In this document: piece after piece, positions 53,684 through 63,453 of the stretch | Numbering within the stretch: the stretch's first letter is position 1 | Layout: every line of letters starts with the position of its first letter | Source of the DNA: Pseudomonas sp. Z8(2022) | Lineage (GTDB): Bacteria; Pseudomonadota; Gammaproteobacteria; Pseudomonadales; Pseudomonadaceae | NCBI RefSeq assembly: GCF_025837155.1 | Contig: NZ_CP107549.1 | Coordinates: forward strand, 1,302,001-1,366,000 | Length of the DNA stretch: 64,000 nucleotides | Direction: 5' to 3' | Translations under genes and position numbers: made by a program | The notes under the pieces: model-generated | Databases searched by the model: none | Seen by the model: only the letters and a program-made list of their open reading frames with translations | What the model was told of the DNA's origin: nothing

Positions 53684-54383
53684 ACTGAAACTGCCGCAGG
53701 GCGTGCAGGCCCGCGCCCATGACGACGCCGGGCAAATGGCTCAGGCGATGGCGGTGTGCGTAGCCGATGCGCTGCGTGGGGCCATCGCCGGGCGTGGTCG
53801 GGCCACCCTGGTGGTGTCCGGCGGCCGTAGCCCGGTGCCGTTCTTCGAAGCGCTGGCGCAGCAGCAACTGCCCTGGGCGCAGGTGTTGATCAGCCTGGCC
53901 GATGAGCGCTGGGTGCCGATCAACCATGCCGGCAGCAACGAAGCGCTGGTGCGTCGTCATCTGCTGCGTGGCCCGGCGGCCGAGGCACGCTTTGTCAGCC
54001 TCTATCAGGTGGCTGGCAGCCTGGAGCAGGCGGCCGAACTGGCTGATGGAGCGGTCGCCGAACTGCCGCCCATAGACGTGCTGGTGCTGGGCATGGGTGA
54101 TGACGGCCACACCGCCTCGCTGTTCCCGAACAGTCCCAATCTGCACCAGGCGCTGCAACCCGACTGCGCACGTCGCGTGCTGCCGATGCTGGCGCCGAGC
54201 GAGCCGGCGCAGCGCCTGACCCTGACCGTGCCGGTGCTGGCCAGTGCTCGCCTGCCGCTGCTGGCAATCCAGGGCCAGACCAAACTGAACATCCTCAGCG
54301 CGGCGCTGATGCCTGGTGAAATCACCGAGCTGCCGATTCGCGCGTTCCTGCATGCCCCTCTCGAAATCCATTGGTGCCCCTGA
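53670..54383 (+). CDS. pgl: 6-phosphogluconolactonase
   Basis: 237 residues, NagB/RpiA-like fold: [38 protein letters not shown], and [14 protein letters not shown] with the catalytic His region. Hydrolyses the lactone from Zwf to 6-phosphogluconate. GGAG lies 6 bases before the ATG inside the zwf 3' end. One base separates its stop from the eda start. Confidence 0.96.
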   Translation: MAISELKLPQGVQARAHDDAGQMAQAMAVCVADALRGAIAGRGRATLVVSGGRSPVPFFEALAQQQLPWAQVLISLADERWVPINHAGSNEALVRRHLLRGPAAEARFVSLYQVAGSLEQAAELADGAVAELPPIDVLVLGMGDDGHTASLFPNSPNLHQALQPDCARRVLPMLAPSEPAQRLTLTVPVLASARLPLLAIQGQTKLNILSAALMPGEITELPIRAFLHAPLEIHWCP

Positions 54384-54384
54384 C

Positions 54385-55056
54385 ATGACCAGCCCTGACC
54401 AGGCCCAGCGCGCGCGCATGGCCAACAAAATCACCGAGATCGACCGCATCTGCGCTCAGGCGCGGATCATGCCGGTGATCACCATCGCCCGTGAGGCGGA
54501 CATCCTGCCGCTGGCCGACGCCCTGGCCGCCGGTGGCCTGCGTGTGCTGGAAGTGACCCTGCGCTCGGAGCACGGTCTGGAGGCGATTCGTCGTCTGCGC
54601 GCCGAGCGCCCCGATCTCTGCGTCGGCGCCGGCACCGTGCTGGACGAGGAGATGCTTGCCGCGGCGACCGCTGCCGGTGCGCAATTCATCGTCACCCCGG
54701 GCAGCACGCGCGAGCTGCTGCTGGCGGCGCTGGACAATCCGCTGCCGCTGTTGCCCGGGGTGAGCAGCGCCTCGGACCTGATGGTCGGCTACGCGCTCGG
54801 CTACCGCCGCTTCAAACTGTTCCCGGCCGAGGTCTGCGGCGGCGTGGCTGCGCTCAAGGCGTTGTCCGGACCTTTCGGCGGCGTGCGTTTCTGCCCGACC
54901 GGGGGCATCAGCCCGGACAACCTGCAGCGCTACATGGCGCAACCCAACGTGATGTGCGTCGGTGGCACCTGGATGTTCCAGCGTGACTGGGTGGACAACC
55001 GCGACTGGGCGCGCATCCAGCAATGCAGTGCCGAGGCCGTGCAGCTGCTGGCCTGA
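54385..55056 (+). CDS. eda: KDPG/KHG aldolase
   Basis: 223 residues. Class I aldolase barrel: MPVITIAREADILPLADALAAGGLRVLEVTLRS with catalytic E, GAGTVLDEEML, IVTPGSTRELL, and Schiff-base lysine in RRFKLFPAEVCGG, then CPTGGI. Cleaves 2-keto-3-deoxy-6-phosphogluconate into pyruvate and glyceraldehyde-3-phosphate; its substrate is also the HexR effector. Closed by a strong hairpin. Confidence 0.97.
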   Translation: MTSPDQAQRARMANKITEIDRICAQARIMPVITIAREADILPLADALAAGGLRVLEVTLRSEHGLEAIRRLRAERPDLCVGAGTVLDEEMLAAATAAGAQFIVTPGSTRELLLAALDNPLPLLPGVSSASDLMVGYALGYRRFKLFPAEVCGGVAALKALSGPFGGVRFCPTGGISPDNLQRYMAQPNVMCVGGTWMFQRDWVDNRDWARIQQCSAEAVQLLA

Positions 55057-55060
55057 TACC

Positions 55061-55100
55061 CGCACGGCAGCGCCGCCGTTACCGGCGGCGCTGCCGTGCG
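55061..55100 (+). terminator. Hairpin terminating the zwf-pgl-eda transcript
   Basis: Perfect 18-bp stem (CGCACGGCAGCGCCGCCG and its complement) with a TTAC loop four bases after the eda stop. Only a short T-rich stretch (ATCTTCCC) follows. Confidence 0.8.
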
Positions 55101-55221
55101 ATCTTCCCGCTTAATAATCTGTGCCTTGTCGGTCGCCTGCTACGTCCTCTGATCCCTCGTGCTGGCTTCAACAAGAACAATTCTCCAGCGAAACCCGAAA
55201 CATCCGCAGTTGGAGAATCTC

Positions 55222-57144
55222 ATGAACATCTGGTTCGCTAATCTCAGCGTGACCCGCAAACTTGCCCTCGGCTTCGGCCTGGTGCTGGCTCTTACCATGG
55301 CGCTGGCCTGGACGGCCTGGAGCGGCCTGAGCAACGTCATCCAGCGCAGCAGCTGGATGAGCGAAATCTCCCAGTTGAACGCCAACCTGACCAACCTGCG
55401 TATCGCCCGCCTGCAGTTCATGCTGGCCAGGGGCGATGCCCCGAGCAGCGAGCGCCTGCTGAGCAATCTCGACATCTATCTGCAGCAACAGAAAAAACTG
55501 CTCGGCACCTTCACCAACCCGGCGAGCGTCAAGCTGCTGCAGGAGCAGGATCGCTACAACCAGGATTACCAGCGCTCCCTGGCCGGGATGCGTGCCGCCT
55601 ACGCCGCCGCGGCAACGGTACGGGATCAGATGAATGCCGAAGACCAGCAGCTGGGCACGCTGCTGGCGGCGATGCGGCGCAGCGTCGAGCTTCTCCCCGA
55701 GGACGACGCCAGGCGTTTCCCGCAATTGCAGGCGCTGACCACCACTCAGGGCGAGCTGTTGCGCGTGCGTTATCTGCTCGAGCGTTATGACAGTGCGCCC
55801 GATGCGCAGACCGAGCAGGCCCTGTCCGAGCGCATCGCCATGGCCCGGGCCAGCCTCGATACGCTGGGGCAGGCTTTCGGCAGCACCCAGCAGGACGCGG
55901 TACGTCGTATCGACGCCGCGCTCAAGCAGTTCGGACAGACCGTGCAGGCCGTCAGGAACGCCACCGCGGATATCGCCCGTACCCGTCAGGAGATGACCGA
56001 TCAGCAGGGCGAGATCGTCCGTATCAGCGAGACGCTGTACAAGTCGCAGATCGAGCGCATGGCCATCGAGAGCGCCGAGGCGCGTATCTGGCAGATCACC
56101 GCCGTGCTCCTGGCGCTGCTCTTCGGCGTGCTGGCCGCCTGGATCATCACCCGGCAGATCACCCGTCCGCTGCAGGACACCCTGGGCGCAGTGCAGCGCA
56201 TCGCCGAGGGCGATCTCACCGCTACTGTGCAGGTCGACCGCCGTGACGAGATGGGCCAGCTGCAGCAGGGCATCCAGTACATGGCCAACACCCTGCGCGA
56301 GCTGATCAGCGGCATCCGTGACAGCGTGGCGCAGATCGCCAGCGCGGCCGAGGAGCTGTCGGCGGTCACCGAGCAGACCAGCGCCGGCGCCAAAAGCCAG
56401 AAGAGCGAGACCGATCAGGTTGCCACCGCAATGCACGAGATGTCGGCCACCGTGCAGGAGGTCGCGCGCAATGCCGAGCAGGCTTCGCTGGCGGCCAACC
56501 AGGCCGATGGCCAGGCGCGTGTGGGTGATCAGGTGGTCGCCGAGGTGATTTCGCAGATCGAGCGTGTGGCGGCCGAAGTCAGTCGCTCCAGCGAGGCGAT
56601 GGATAGCCTGCAGCAGGAGAGCAACAAGATCGGCAGCGTCATGGACGTGATCAAGTCTGTGGCCGAGCAGACCAACCTGCTGGCGCTCAACGCCGCCATC
56701 GAGGCCGCGCGTGCCGGCGAGGCCGGGCGCGGTTTCGCCGTGGTCGCCGATGAGGTTCGCGGCCTGGCGCAGCGCACGCAGAAGTCCACCGAGGAGATCG
56801 AGGCGCTGATCGCCGGCTTGCAGAGCGGCACCCAGCAGGTCGCTGCGGTGATGCGCAACAGCCGCAATCTGACCGACAGCAGCGTCGAGCTGACGCGCAA
56901 GGCTGGCGATTCGCTGGGCAGCATCACCCAGGCGGTGTCCAACATCCAGTCGATGAACCAGCAGATCGCCGCCGCGGCGGAAGAGCAGAGCGCCGTTGCC
57001 GAGGAAATCAGCCGCAGCATCCTCAGCGTGCGTGACGTCTCCGAGCAGACGGCCACCGCCAGTGACGAAACGGCCAAGTCCTCGGCCGAGCTGGCACGCC
57101 TGGGTGGTCAGCTGCAGTCGATGGTCAGCCGTTTCCGCGTTTGA
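55222..57144 (+). CDS. Methyl-accepting chemotaxis protein, HBM-type sensor likely
   Basis: 640 residues. TM1 about 12-33, a wholly helical periplasmic region of about 255 residues, TM2 about 290-312, HAMP ([23 protein letters not shown]), and the cytoplasmic hairpin with [32 protein letters not shown]. The sensor size and helical, Gln/Arg-rich character match helical bimodular (HBM) domains such as McpS; that domain call is inferred. No CheB/CheR-binding pentapeptide is seen at the C-terminus. GGAG precedes the ATG at 55222. Its place after eda may point to a metabolite ligand, which is speculative. Confidence 0.92.
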   Translation: MNIWFANLSVTRKLALGFGLVLALTMALAWTAWSGLSNVIQRSSWMSEISQLNANLTNLRIARLQFMLARGDAPSSERLLSNLDIYLQQQKKLLGTFTNPASVKLLQEQDRYNQDYQRSLAGMRAAYAAAATVRDQMNAEDQQLGTLLAAMRRSVELLPEDDARRFPQLQALTTTQGELLRVRYLLERYDSAPDAQTEQALSERIAMARASLDTLGQAFGSTQQDAVRRIDAALKQFGQTVQAVRNATADIARTRQEMTDQQGEIVRISETLYKSQIERMAIESAEARIWQITAVLLALLFGVLAAWIITRQITRPLQDTLGAVQRIAEGDLTATVQVDRRDEMGQLQQGIQYMANTLRELISGIRDSVAQIASAAEELSAVTEQTSAGAKSQKSETDQVATAMHEMSATVQEVARNAEQASLAANQADGQARVGDQVVAEVISQIERVAAEVSRSSEAMDSLQQESNKIGSVMDVIKSVAEQTNLLALNAAIEAARAGEAGRGFAVVADEVRGLAQRTQKSTEEIEALIAGLQSGTQQVAAVMRNSRNLTDSSVELTRKAGDSLGSITQAVSNIQSMNQQIAAAAEEQSAVAEEISRSILSVRDVSEQTATASDETAKSSAELARLGGQLQSMVSRFRV

Positions 57145-57152
57145 TCCTGCCT

Positions 57153-57180
57153 GCGCGGCGTACTCCCTGAGGCGCCGCGC
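57153..57180 (+). terminator. Terminator-like hairpin after the chemoreceptor gene
   Basis: Eight-bp stem GCGCGGCG / CGCCGCGC with a 12-base loop, 8 bases after the stop. No T-tract. Confidence 0.45.
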
Positions 57181-57481
57181 AACCTGCCTCTACCGTGGTC
57201 GCAGTTGGCGGCCCGTCACAATACCTCTATCGCCCGTCTATTCTTCCATCGCCCTCTCGACAACTGCATAGAACCCCGCCCTGGGTTCAGTGTCAGCCAT
57301 AGGGTGGCACCCCTGCGCGCCACTTCGACTCGACGAGGGAAATAGGGGCGTATTGCCCCGGTCCCGAGCCTGGCTTCCCGGCAGATTCTCGACCGAGGGT
57401 TCAGGCGCCGAGTTCACCGATTTGCGCGAGCAGCAACACCGTATCCGCGCGCATCAGCAGTGAAAAACAAGGAGAGCAACG
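57181..57481. other. Intergenic region upstream of the VOC gene (301 bp)
   Basis: I see no gene, repeat or clear promoter here beyond the AAGGAGAG ribosome site of the next gene at about 57470-57477. Confidence 0.5.
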
Positions 57482-57901
57482 ATGAAGATACATGCCTATC
57501 TGATGTTCGACGGCCAGTGCGAGGAAGCCTTCAATTTCTACGCCGAGCTGCTGGGCGGCAAGCTGGAGCTGATGCGCTTCGGTGAAAGCCCGGATGCCGG
57601 CGAGATACCGCCGGAGTTTCACGAGCGGGTGATGCATGTGTGCCTGACGGCGGATGACCAGATCCTGATGGCGTCGGACACCATCCCGCAGTATCCGCAC
57701 GAGGGCATCAAGGGCTGTTCGATCTCGCTGCAGGTGGACAACGTGCCGGAGGCCGAACGCCTGTACCAAGCGCTGTCGGCCGGTGGCCAGGTGCAGATGG
57801 AGCTGCAGGCCACCTTCTGGGCGACCCGCTTCGCCATGCTTACTGACCGCTTCGGCGTACCGTGGATGATCAACTGCGTGATCGACAGTCAGGAAGGTTG
57901 A
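57482..57901 (+). CDS. VOC-superfamily protein (PhnB-like)
   Basis: 139 residues: two beta-alpha-beta-beta-beta modules, HAYLMFDGQCEEAFNFYAELLGGKLELMRFGESPDA and GCSISLQVDNVPEAERLYQALSAGG, ending DRFGVPWMINC, as in PhnB / 3-demethylubiquinone-methyltransferase-like VOC proteins. A strong AAGGAGAG ribosome site precedes the ATG. The family is mostly of unknown function; PhnB itself has no assigned reaction. Confidence 0.88.
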   Translation: MKIHAYLMFDGQCEEAFNFYAELLGGKLELMRFGESPDAGEIPPEFHERVMHVCLTADDQILMASDTIPQYPHEGIKGCSISLQVDNVPEAERLYQALSAGGQVQMELQATFWATRFAMLTDRFGVPWMINCVIDSQEG

Positions 57902-58007
57902 GCCCACTCCATGTCACCTGCGAGGGCAGATGGTCATAGCATCTGCCCGCCGTGCTGCGGCGCGCCCTCCGACTGGTTCGGGGCCAGTCCGGAAACAAGG
58001 AGTGCGC

Positions 58008-58030
58008 TTCGCGGCTGAAGCCGCTCCTAC
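58008..58030. repeat. REP-type repeat unit (variant)
   Basis: TTCGCGGCTGAAGCCGCTCC plus TAC: the classic Pseudomonas REP palindrome GGCTGAAGCC form, related to the units at 40100 and 49575 but with GAAGCCG in place of AAAGCCC. Confidence 0.75.
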
Positions 58031-58075
58031 GCTGTTGTTGCTCCGCTAGGCGCGGCCGGGGCCGCGAACTTCCTT

Positions 58076-60334
58076 TCAGCTCGCCAAGGTCAGTGGCTCG
58101 GGCTCTTCCTGAACCTGCACGCCTGCCAGGAAGTCCTCGCCCCAGCGGCGGATATCGTTGAAGCAGACGATATCGAACAGCTCGCGCAGACGCGCCTGGG
58201 CCTCGCTTTTGGGCAGGTTCAGCGCCAGGTAGCAGGTCTGCGCCAGGTCCGCCGGATCGTGCGGGTTGGTCAGCAAGGCACCCTTGAGTTCGGCCGCAGC
58301 ACCGGCGAACTCCGACAGCACCAGCACTCCGCGCCCGCCGAGCAGTCCCTGTGCGGCGACGAACTCCTTGGCCACCAGGTTGAGGCCATCACGCAGTGGG
58401 GTGATCCACATGACGTCGGCCATGGCGTACCAGGCGCTGACCTCTTCGAACGGCAGGCTGCGGAAGAAGAACTGCAGCGGTGTCCAGCCGATGCGGGCGA
58501 AGCGTCCATTGATGCGCCCCACGGCCTGTTCGATCTGCGTCTGCAGCTCGTCGTACACCGTCATCTCGCGTGCTGCCGGCACGCAGACCGTCACCAGGGT
58601 GACCTTTCCGAGCAGTTCGGGATTGTCGTCGAGCAGGCGCTCGTAAGCGTTGAGCTTCTCCAGGATGCCCTTGGTGTAGTCGAGGCGCTCCACCGCGAGG
58701 ATCAGCTTCACGCCCTTCATCTCTTCGCGCAGCTGGCCCATCAGTTCCTTGATCTTCGGTGCCTCCAGGGCATTGCGCACACGGTCGATGTCGAGGCCCA
58801 CCGGGTGTGCGCCGAGCTTGACCTGGCGGGTACCGGTATCCAAGGCCGTGGTCATGCTTTCCAGTCCCACGGCGCAACCGTAGGTGATGAAGCGTGGCGC
58901 GCAGCTTTGCCGTTCCAGAGTCTTGAGCGGGAACACGCCACGGGCGACGTCGACGAAGTTCTCCACCTGACGCGGGATATGGAAACCGATGTAGTCGCAT
59001 TGCAGCAGGCTGCCGACGATCTGTCGCCGCCAGGGCAGCACGTTGAACACGTCGGCCGAGGGGAAGTAGGTGTGGTGGAAGAAGGCGATGCGCAGGTCCG
59101 GGCGCAGTTCACGCAGGTAGGCCGGGACCATCCACAGGTTGTAATCGTGCAGCCAGACGATGGCGCCCTCGGCGGCTTCCAGCGCGGTGCGTTCGGCGAA
59201 GGCACGGTTGACTCTGAGGAATACCTGCCAGTCGTCCTCGTTGAAGGTGGCACGCTCCCAGAAGGTGTGCAGGGTGGGCCAGAAGGCCTCCTTGGAGAAG
59301 CGCTTGTAGAAGATGTCCACCTCCTCCTTGCTCAGCTTGACCCGCGCGGCGGTGAGCTTGGGATAGCGTTCGGCGTCCACCGTGGTGTGGCTGTCGAACG
59401 GTTCGTCGCCATCCTCGTGCACGGCCCAGGCGACCCAGGAACCGGGGCGGCCATCGCCGAAGAAGCTGAGCAGGGTGGGGATGATGCCGTTGGGTGAGGT
59501 GGGGCGTCGGCGCTGCAGCTTGCCGGCGGCGTTGCGGTATTCCTCGTAGGGCAGGCGGTGGTAGACCATCACCAGCTCGGCCTTGCCCGGCTGCGCGGCC
59601 TGACGGCGCTCGGCGGCGATACCGTGTTCACCGAGGAACCCGAAATGGGCGAAGGCTTCGAGAATGCCGCCGCAGCCCGGCCGGCTGGCGTGCAGAGTGC
59701 GCGAGTGGCTGCGCGTGGCGTCCAGCAGCGCCGCTTCCGACTGGCCGACGCAGACGCCATGGAAGCTGGCGCTGAGCATCGACAGGTCATTGAGCGTATC
59801 GCCAGCCGCCAGCACCTGGTCGTGATCAAGCTCCAGCCAGTCGGCCAGGGCCTGCAGGCTGCTGCCCTTGTTCACGCCCCTGGGCAGAAAATCCAGGTAC
59901 AGCTCGGCGGAGTAGAGCAGGTCGCAGCCCAGCTCATCGGCGATCTCGCGTAGCGCCGGGTTGGCCGCCTGCTCGGGCGTGCAGAAGTAGGAGCAGCGGC
60001 GCGCCTGTGGCACGTCCTGGCGCTCCAGGCCGAACGGCTCGATGGCACCGGCCACCTGGCTTTCGCCGGGCCAGCGGGCATCGACCACGCTCTGCAGCGG
60101 CTGGATCGGCTGCAGGCTGTCGCCATGCACCAGGGTCGCGCCGACGTCGGCGATGATGTAGTCCGGCTGCGGCAGCGTCGGGTCGGCCAGCAGCGGCAGC
60201 ACCGCTTCCAGGCTGCGCCCGGTGACGTAGGCGAGCTTGATCTCGGGATGGGCGGCGATGGTCTGGTAGAGGCTCAGGCGATCTTCGGGATCGCCGGCGA
60301 GAAAGGTTCCATCCAAGTCGGTGGCTAATAGCAT
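58076..60334 (-). CDS. ggpPS: Bifunctional glucosylglycerol-phosphate phosphatase/synthase
   Basis: 752 residues in two modules. Residues 1-250 form a HAD (sucrose-phosphatase-like) domain: DLDGTFLAGD nucleophile motif, TGRS, and GDTLNDLSMLSA. Residues about 255-740 are a GT20 glycosyltransferase: WLHDYNLWMVPAYLREL, FFHHTYFPSADVFNVLPW, VERLDYTKGILEKL, TPLRDGLNLVAKEFVA. This HAD-GT20 order is that of the glucosylglycerol enzyme of Pseudomonas (GgpPS), which makes glucosylglycerol from ADP-glucose and glycerol-3-phosphate as a salt-stress osmolyte; OtsA/OtsB-type trehalose synthesis is the alternative. GGAGAA precedes the ATG. Confidence 0.87.
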   Translation of the reverse strand: MLLATDLDGTFLAGDPEDRLSLYQTIAAHPEIKLAYVTGRSLEAVLPLLADPTLPQPDYIIADVGATLVHGDSLQPIQPLQSVVDARWPGESQVAGAIEPFGLERQDVPQARRCSYFCTPEQAANPALREIADELGCDLLYSAELYLDFLPRGVNKGSSLQALADWLELDHDQVLAAGDTLNDLSMLSASFHGVCVGQSEAALLDATRSHSRTLHASRPGCGGILEAFAHFGFLGEHGIAAERRQAAQPGKAELVMVYHRLPYEEYRNAAGKLQRRRPTSPNGIIPTLLSFFGDGRPGSWVAWAVHEDGDEPFDSHTTVDAERYPKLTAARVKLSKEEVDIFYKRFSKEAFWPTLHTFWERATFNEDDWQVFLRVNRAFAERTALEAAEGAIVWLHDYNLWMVPAYLRELRPDLRIAFFHHTYFPSADVFNVLPWRRQIVGSLLQCDYIGFHIPRQVENFVDVARGVFPLKTLERQSCAPRFITYGCAVGLESMTTALDTGTRQVKLGAHPVGLDIDRVRNALEAPKIKELMGQLREEMKGVKLILAVERLDYTKGILEKLNAYERLLDDNPELLGKVTLVTVCVPAAREMTVYDELQTQIEQAVGRINGRFARIGWTPLQFFFRSLPFEEVSAWYAMADVMWITPLRDGLNLVAKEFVAAQGLLGGRGVLVLSEFAGAAAELKGALLTNPHDPADLAQTCYLALNLPKSEAQARLRELFDIVCFNDIRRWGEDFLAGVQVQEEPEPLTLAS

Positions 60335-60441
60335 CGTTGTTTCTCCAGAAGTGGCCGGTGCGGTGCGCTCAGGTGAGCGGCCGACGGGCCGGGGTTCTGG
60401 CTGCTTGGGGTAGGCTCAAGGCCTTGCCGAAACAGCCTTTA

Positions 60442-60613
60442 AGAGCCTGTCCCAAGACTGCTGCGCGTCGGCCATGCTGCGTTGCAGCCGAGCTCAGAAT
60501 GCTCATTTACAACTCGTAAAGTCGAACGCGACTCCGATCGCTTCTTCGCTCGACTTCGTGGGGCCGCCATCGGTATTGCCTGGCTCTAGCTCGCGAGTCT
60601 TTGAACAGGTTCT
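60442..60613. mobile_element. MITE-like non-coding element with imperfect terminal inverted repeats
   Basis: 172 bp. The left end AGAGCCTGTCCCAAGACT and the right end (reverse complement) AGAACCTGTTCAAAGACT are imperfect inverted repeats. Inside lie CTGCTGCGCGTCGGCCATGC and ATGCTCATTTACAACTCGTA, blocks I associate with a sequence repeated in many Pseudomonas genomes. No coding frame is present and no clear target duplication is visible. Confidence 0.6.
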
Positions 60614-60619
60614 ATGACT

Positions 60620-61879
60620 TCAGGACCGAGTTGTCGTCTCCTCCATCTGTTCGTGGTCTTGCGCCGGCGCATCGGGCATCAGCTCCAGCACCGTCGGACT
60701 GGTCCGTAGCATCGGCACGAAGTGTGCGGCGTCGCCGCTGACCAAGTCGCTGACATGGCGCAGCCGATAAACGGTGTAGGCAGCCAGCAGGCCGAGGGTG
60801 CTGGCGAAGTACAGCGGCAGCGCGCTGGCGCCCAGTTGCTCCATCAGTACGCCGGCCAGCAGCGGCCCGCACACCGAGCCGATGCCGTTGACCATCAGCA
60901 GGCTGGCCGAGCCGGACAGGATCTCGTCACTGTGCAACTGGTCGATCAGCTGCGCCACGGCGATGGGGTAGATGGCGAAGGCCAGGCCGCCCCAGATGAA
61001 TATCGCGCCGAGCAGCAGCGGGCCTGCCGGCAGCAGGCTCATGATCAGCGCCAGAGCGACTGCCAGTATCACCACCCGCAGCAGCACCTGGCGTCGGTCG
61101 TGGCGGTCCGAGTAGAGGCCGATGGGCCATTGCAGCAGGGCGCCGCCGAGGATTGTGGCGGTCATCAGCAGGCCGACGCCGGACGTGTCGAAGCCGGCGA
61201 GGCTGGCGTACACCGGCGCCATGCCCCAGAAACCACCCATCGCCAGGCCGGACAGGCCCGCGGCGATGATCGCCAGCGGTGCGACTCGCCACAGTTGGCG
61301 CAGGTTGGTTGGTGGCGATTCGGGCAGCGCCGGTTGTGCCTGGCGGGTGAGGGTGATGGGCATCAGCGCGGCGCTGATCAGAATCGCGGCAATGGCAAAC
61401 AGGGTGAACTGCACCGGATCGGCCAGGTGCAGCAGTTGCTGGGCCAGCGCCAGGGCGCCGAGGTTGACTGCCATGTACACGGCGAAGACCTGGCCGCGTT
61501 TCTCGTTGGGCGCCTGGGCGTTGAGCCAGCTCTCGATGACCATGTACAGCGTCACCAGGCCCAGGCCGTAGAGCACGCGCAGCAGCAACCAGACCCACGG
61601 ATCGATCAGCAGCAGATGGAGCAGGGCGGCGATGGCGGCCAGCGCGGCGCAACAGGCGAACGCGCGGATATGCCCGATGCGCCGGACCAGCGGAGTCGCC
61701 AGCCAGGTGCCGAGGAGGAACCCGACGAAGTACCCGGACATGATCAGGCCGAGCATCGTGGTGGAGTAGCCTTCAGCCACGCCACGCAGGGTCAGTAGGG
61801 TGTTGAGCAGGCCATTGCCAAGCAGGAGTAACGCGACCCCGCTCAGCAATGAACTGATGGGGGCAATCAGGGACCACAT
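60620..61879 (-). CDS. MFS transporter (YcaD-like)
   Basis: 419 residues, twelve hydrophobic helices. Motifs: SGYFVGFLLGTWLATPLVRRIGHIRAF (A-like loop), LYMVIESWLNAQAPNEKRGQVFAVYMAVNLGALALAQQLL, and WPIGLYSDRHDRRQVLL in the second half. The MVIESWLNAQ segment is typical of the YcaD-like subgroup of MFS. The ATG at 61879 fits family starts. The C-terminal tail is polar. Substrate unknown. A MITE-like repeat lies 6 bases beyond its stop. Confidence 0.87.
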   Translation of the reverse strand: MWSLIAPISSLLSGVALLLLGNGLLNTLLTLRGVAEGYSTTMLGLIMSGYFVGFLLGTWLATPLVRRIGHIRAFACCAALAAIAALLHLLLIDPWVWLLLRVLYGLGLVTLYMVIESWLNAQAPNEKRGQVFAVYMAVNLGALALAQQLLHLADPVQFTLFAIAAILISAALMPITLTRQAQPALPESPPTNLRQLWRVAPLAIIAAGLSGLAMGGFWGMAPVYASLAGFDTSGVGLLMTATILGGALLQWPIGLYSDRHDRRQVLLRVVILAVALALIMSLLPAGPLLLGAIFIWGGLAFAIYPIAVAQLIDQLHSDEILSGSASLLMVNGIGSVCGPLLAGVLMEQLGASALPLYFASTLGLLAAYTVYRLRHVSDLVSGDAAHFVPMLRTSPTVLELMPDAPAQDHEQMEETTTRS

Positions 61880-62025
61880 GCAAACTACCCTAGGGAACTG
61901 TGCCACTGATGGCAAGCATGAAGCACGCCAGTAGATCTGCGAGGGTTTTGTATCTGTCTGATTTCAAAGGTTTATTTTTGCCGATAAGCGGTTGTGTGAT
62001 TTTCATGCGGTGAAAGATCGCACCG

Positions 62026-63369
62026 TCATGGTGCCTGCTCGGCAATCTGCAGAGGCAGCAGCGGCTGCTCCGTCTCCGCCAATGTGCGATTGATGCGCGT
62101 GATGAAATCGTTGATCTCCTCGCGATCACGTCGTTCGCTCAGATGGCGTTCGGCAGTGTCTCGCACGCTGCGTGCATGGCGCAGAAGGTCGGCGCGTTGC
62201 CGGCTGCTGGCAGGGCGGTGCAGCAGGTTCTTGAAGGCCTGCAGCAGGCTGGCCAGTACACAGACATCGGCGGCGCCATAGGTGCGTATCGGACCCAGCA
62301 GTTGCAGCAGCAGCTGGTCCAGCGAAAGCTCCTGGTAGCACAGCCGCGGCGGCCCGTCGGGCTGGCTGGCGAAGTCGCGTTCGGCCAGCGCCAGGCGCCG
62401 GCTCAACAGCACGCTGAGCAGGTCCACGGCCTTGATTGCCGTGCCCGGATCGTTGATGCCGGGGCTCAGGGCCTTCACGGCGATCTCCGACATCTGCCGG
62501 CAGCCGAAGAAGTAATGGCTGCTGGCGTACTCCTCGATGAAGAAATCGAAGCAGTCGAGCAACTGCTGGCACACGCCGTCATCCAGCTGGCGTTCCAGGC
62601 GAAACAGCGGATGGCCCTCGCTGACGAAGAAGCCGCGGTGGGCCAATACCGTCATCCGTACCTGATGACGTTGTAGCAGCGCGTTGACCTCCTTGACGTT
62701 GAGTTCCTTGAAGTAGCCGTTGCGCCGCGCATGCACGGTGACCCAGGCGCTGTCGTCCGGCCATTGCGTCCGGGCGGCGCGCGCAGCCGGGCCGTTCATG
62801 CAGACGTCGAGTTTTTCCAGGCTGGCGTTGTAGAGGTTGCCGAGAATGTGCTCGACCTGAATCGACTGCGAAATCGAGCGGATGAAGTGCACGAACAGGC
62901 CAAGGCAGACGATGCCCAAGGCCAGGGTTATGAGTACGCCGAAGCTGGGGATCCGCTCATCATTGCCCTGCTCGATGGTGGTGATCAGCAGCAGGGCGTA
63001 GAGGATGGTACCGAGGTAGAAACCCAGGGTTTTCTGATGCCCCTTGCTGCTGATCAGGCCGGGAATCACCCGTGGTGACAGCGACGCTGCGGCGTTGTTG
63101 AGCACCACCATGACCATCGAGAAACTGAACACCATCAGTGACAGGATGCCCGCTACCAGCGTGCCGAGGATCAGCCTGGCATTGTCAGCATTGCTGACCA
63201 GGCCAAGATCGAACTGTTTCTTGAGCGCCAACATCCATGGCTGGTACTCGGCCACCATGGTCAGCAGGCATAGCACGAAGAAGCCGGTGGCGATCAGCGT
63301 CGGATAGAACGCCAGGCTGTGGAGAATGCGCTGGTAGGCGCGAAAGAGGATGTTGCTGGGTGCGGCCAT
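62026..63369 (-). CDS. DUF2254 membrane protein
   Basis: 447 residues. Four N-terminal helices (FYPTLIATGFFVLCLLTMVAEY, LILGTLVAGILSLMVFSFSMVMVVL, LGFYLGTILYALLLITTI, FGVLITLALGIVCLGLFVHFI) and a large cytoplasmic part with ISQSIQVEHILGN and FFGCRQMSEIAVKALSPGINDPGTAIKAVDLLSVLL, the DUF2254 signature. Widely distributed, function unknown. The ATG at 63369 is preferred over 63402. No clear ribosome site. Confidence 0.9.
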   Translation of the reverse strand: MAAPSNILFRAYQRILHSLAFYPTLIATGFFVLCLLTMVAEYQPWMLALKKQFDLGLVSNADNARLILGTLVAGILSLMVFSFSMVMVVLNNAAASLSPRVIPGLISSKGHQKTLGFYLGTILYALLLITTIEQGNDERIPSFGVLITLALGIVCLGLFVHFIRSISQSIQVEHILGNLYNASLEKLDVCMNGPAARAARTQWPDDSAWVTVHARRNGYFKELNVKEVNALLQRHQVRMTVLAHRGFFVSEGHPLFRLERQLDDGVCQQLLDCFDFFIEEYASSHYFFGCRQMSEIAVKALSPGINDPGTAIKAVDLLSVLLSRRLALAERDFASQPDGPPRLCYQELSLDQLLLQLLGPIRTYGAADVCVLASLLQAFKNLLHRPASSRQRADLLRHARSVRDTAERHLSERRDREEINDFITRINRTLAETEQPLLPLQIAEQAP

Positions 63370-63418
63370 TGGCGAATCCGTCGTGAATGGCGATGACCGC
63401 ACTATAGCCGTTAAGGGG

Positions 63419-63447
63419 CAGGCGGCAGCTCTAGAGACTGCCGCCTG
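63419..63447 (-). terminator. Terminator-like hairpin after the aminotransferase gene
   Basis: Perfect 10-bp stem CAGGCGGCAG / CTGCCGCCTG with a 9-base loop, 7 bases beyond the stop; no long T-run on the minus strand. Confidence 0.6.
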
Positions 63448-63453
63448 CCTGCC

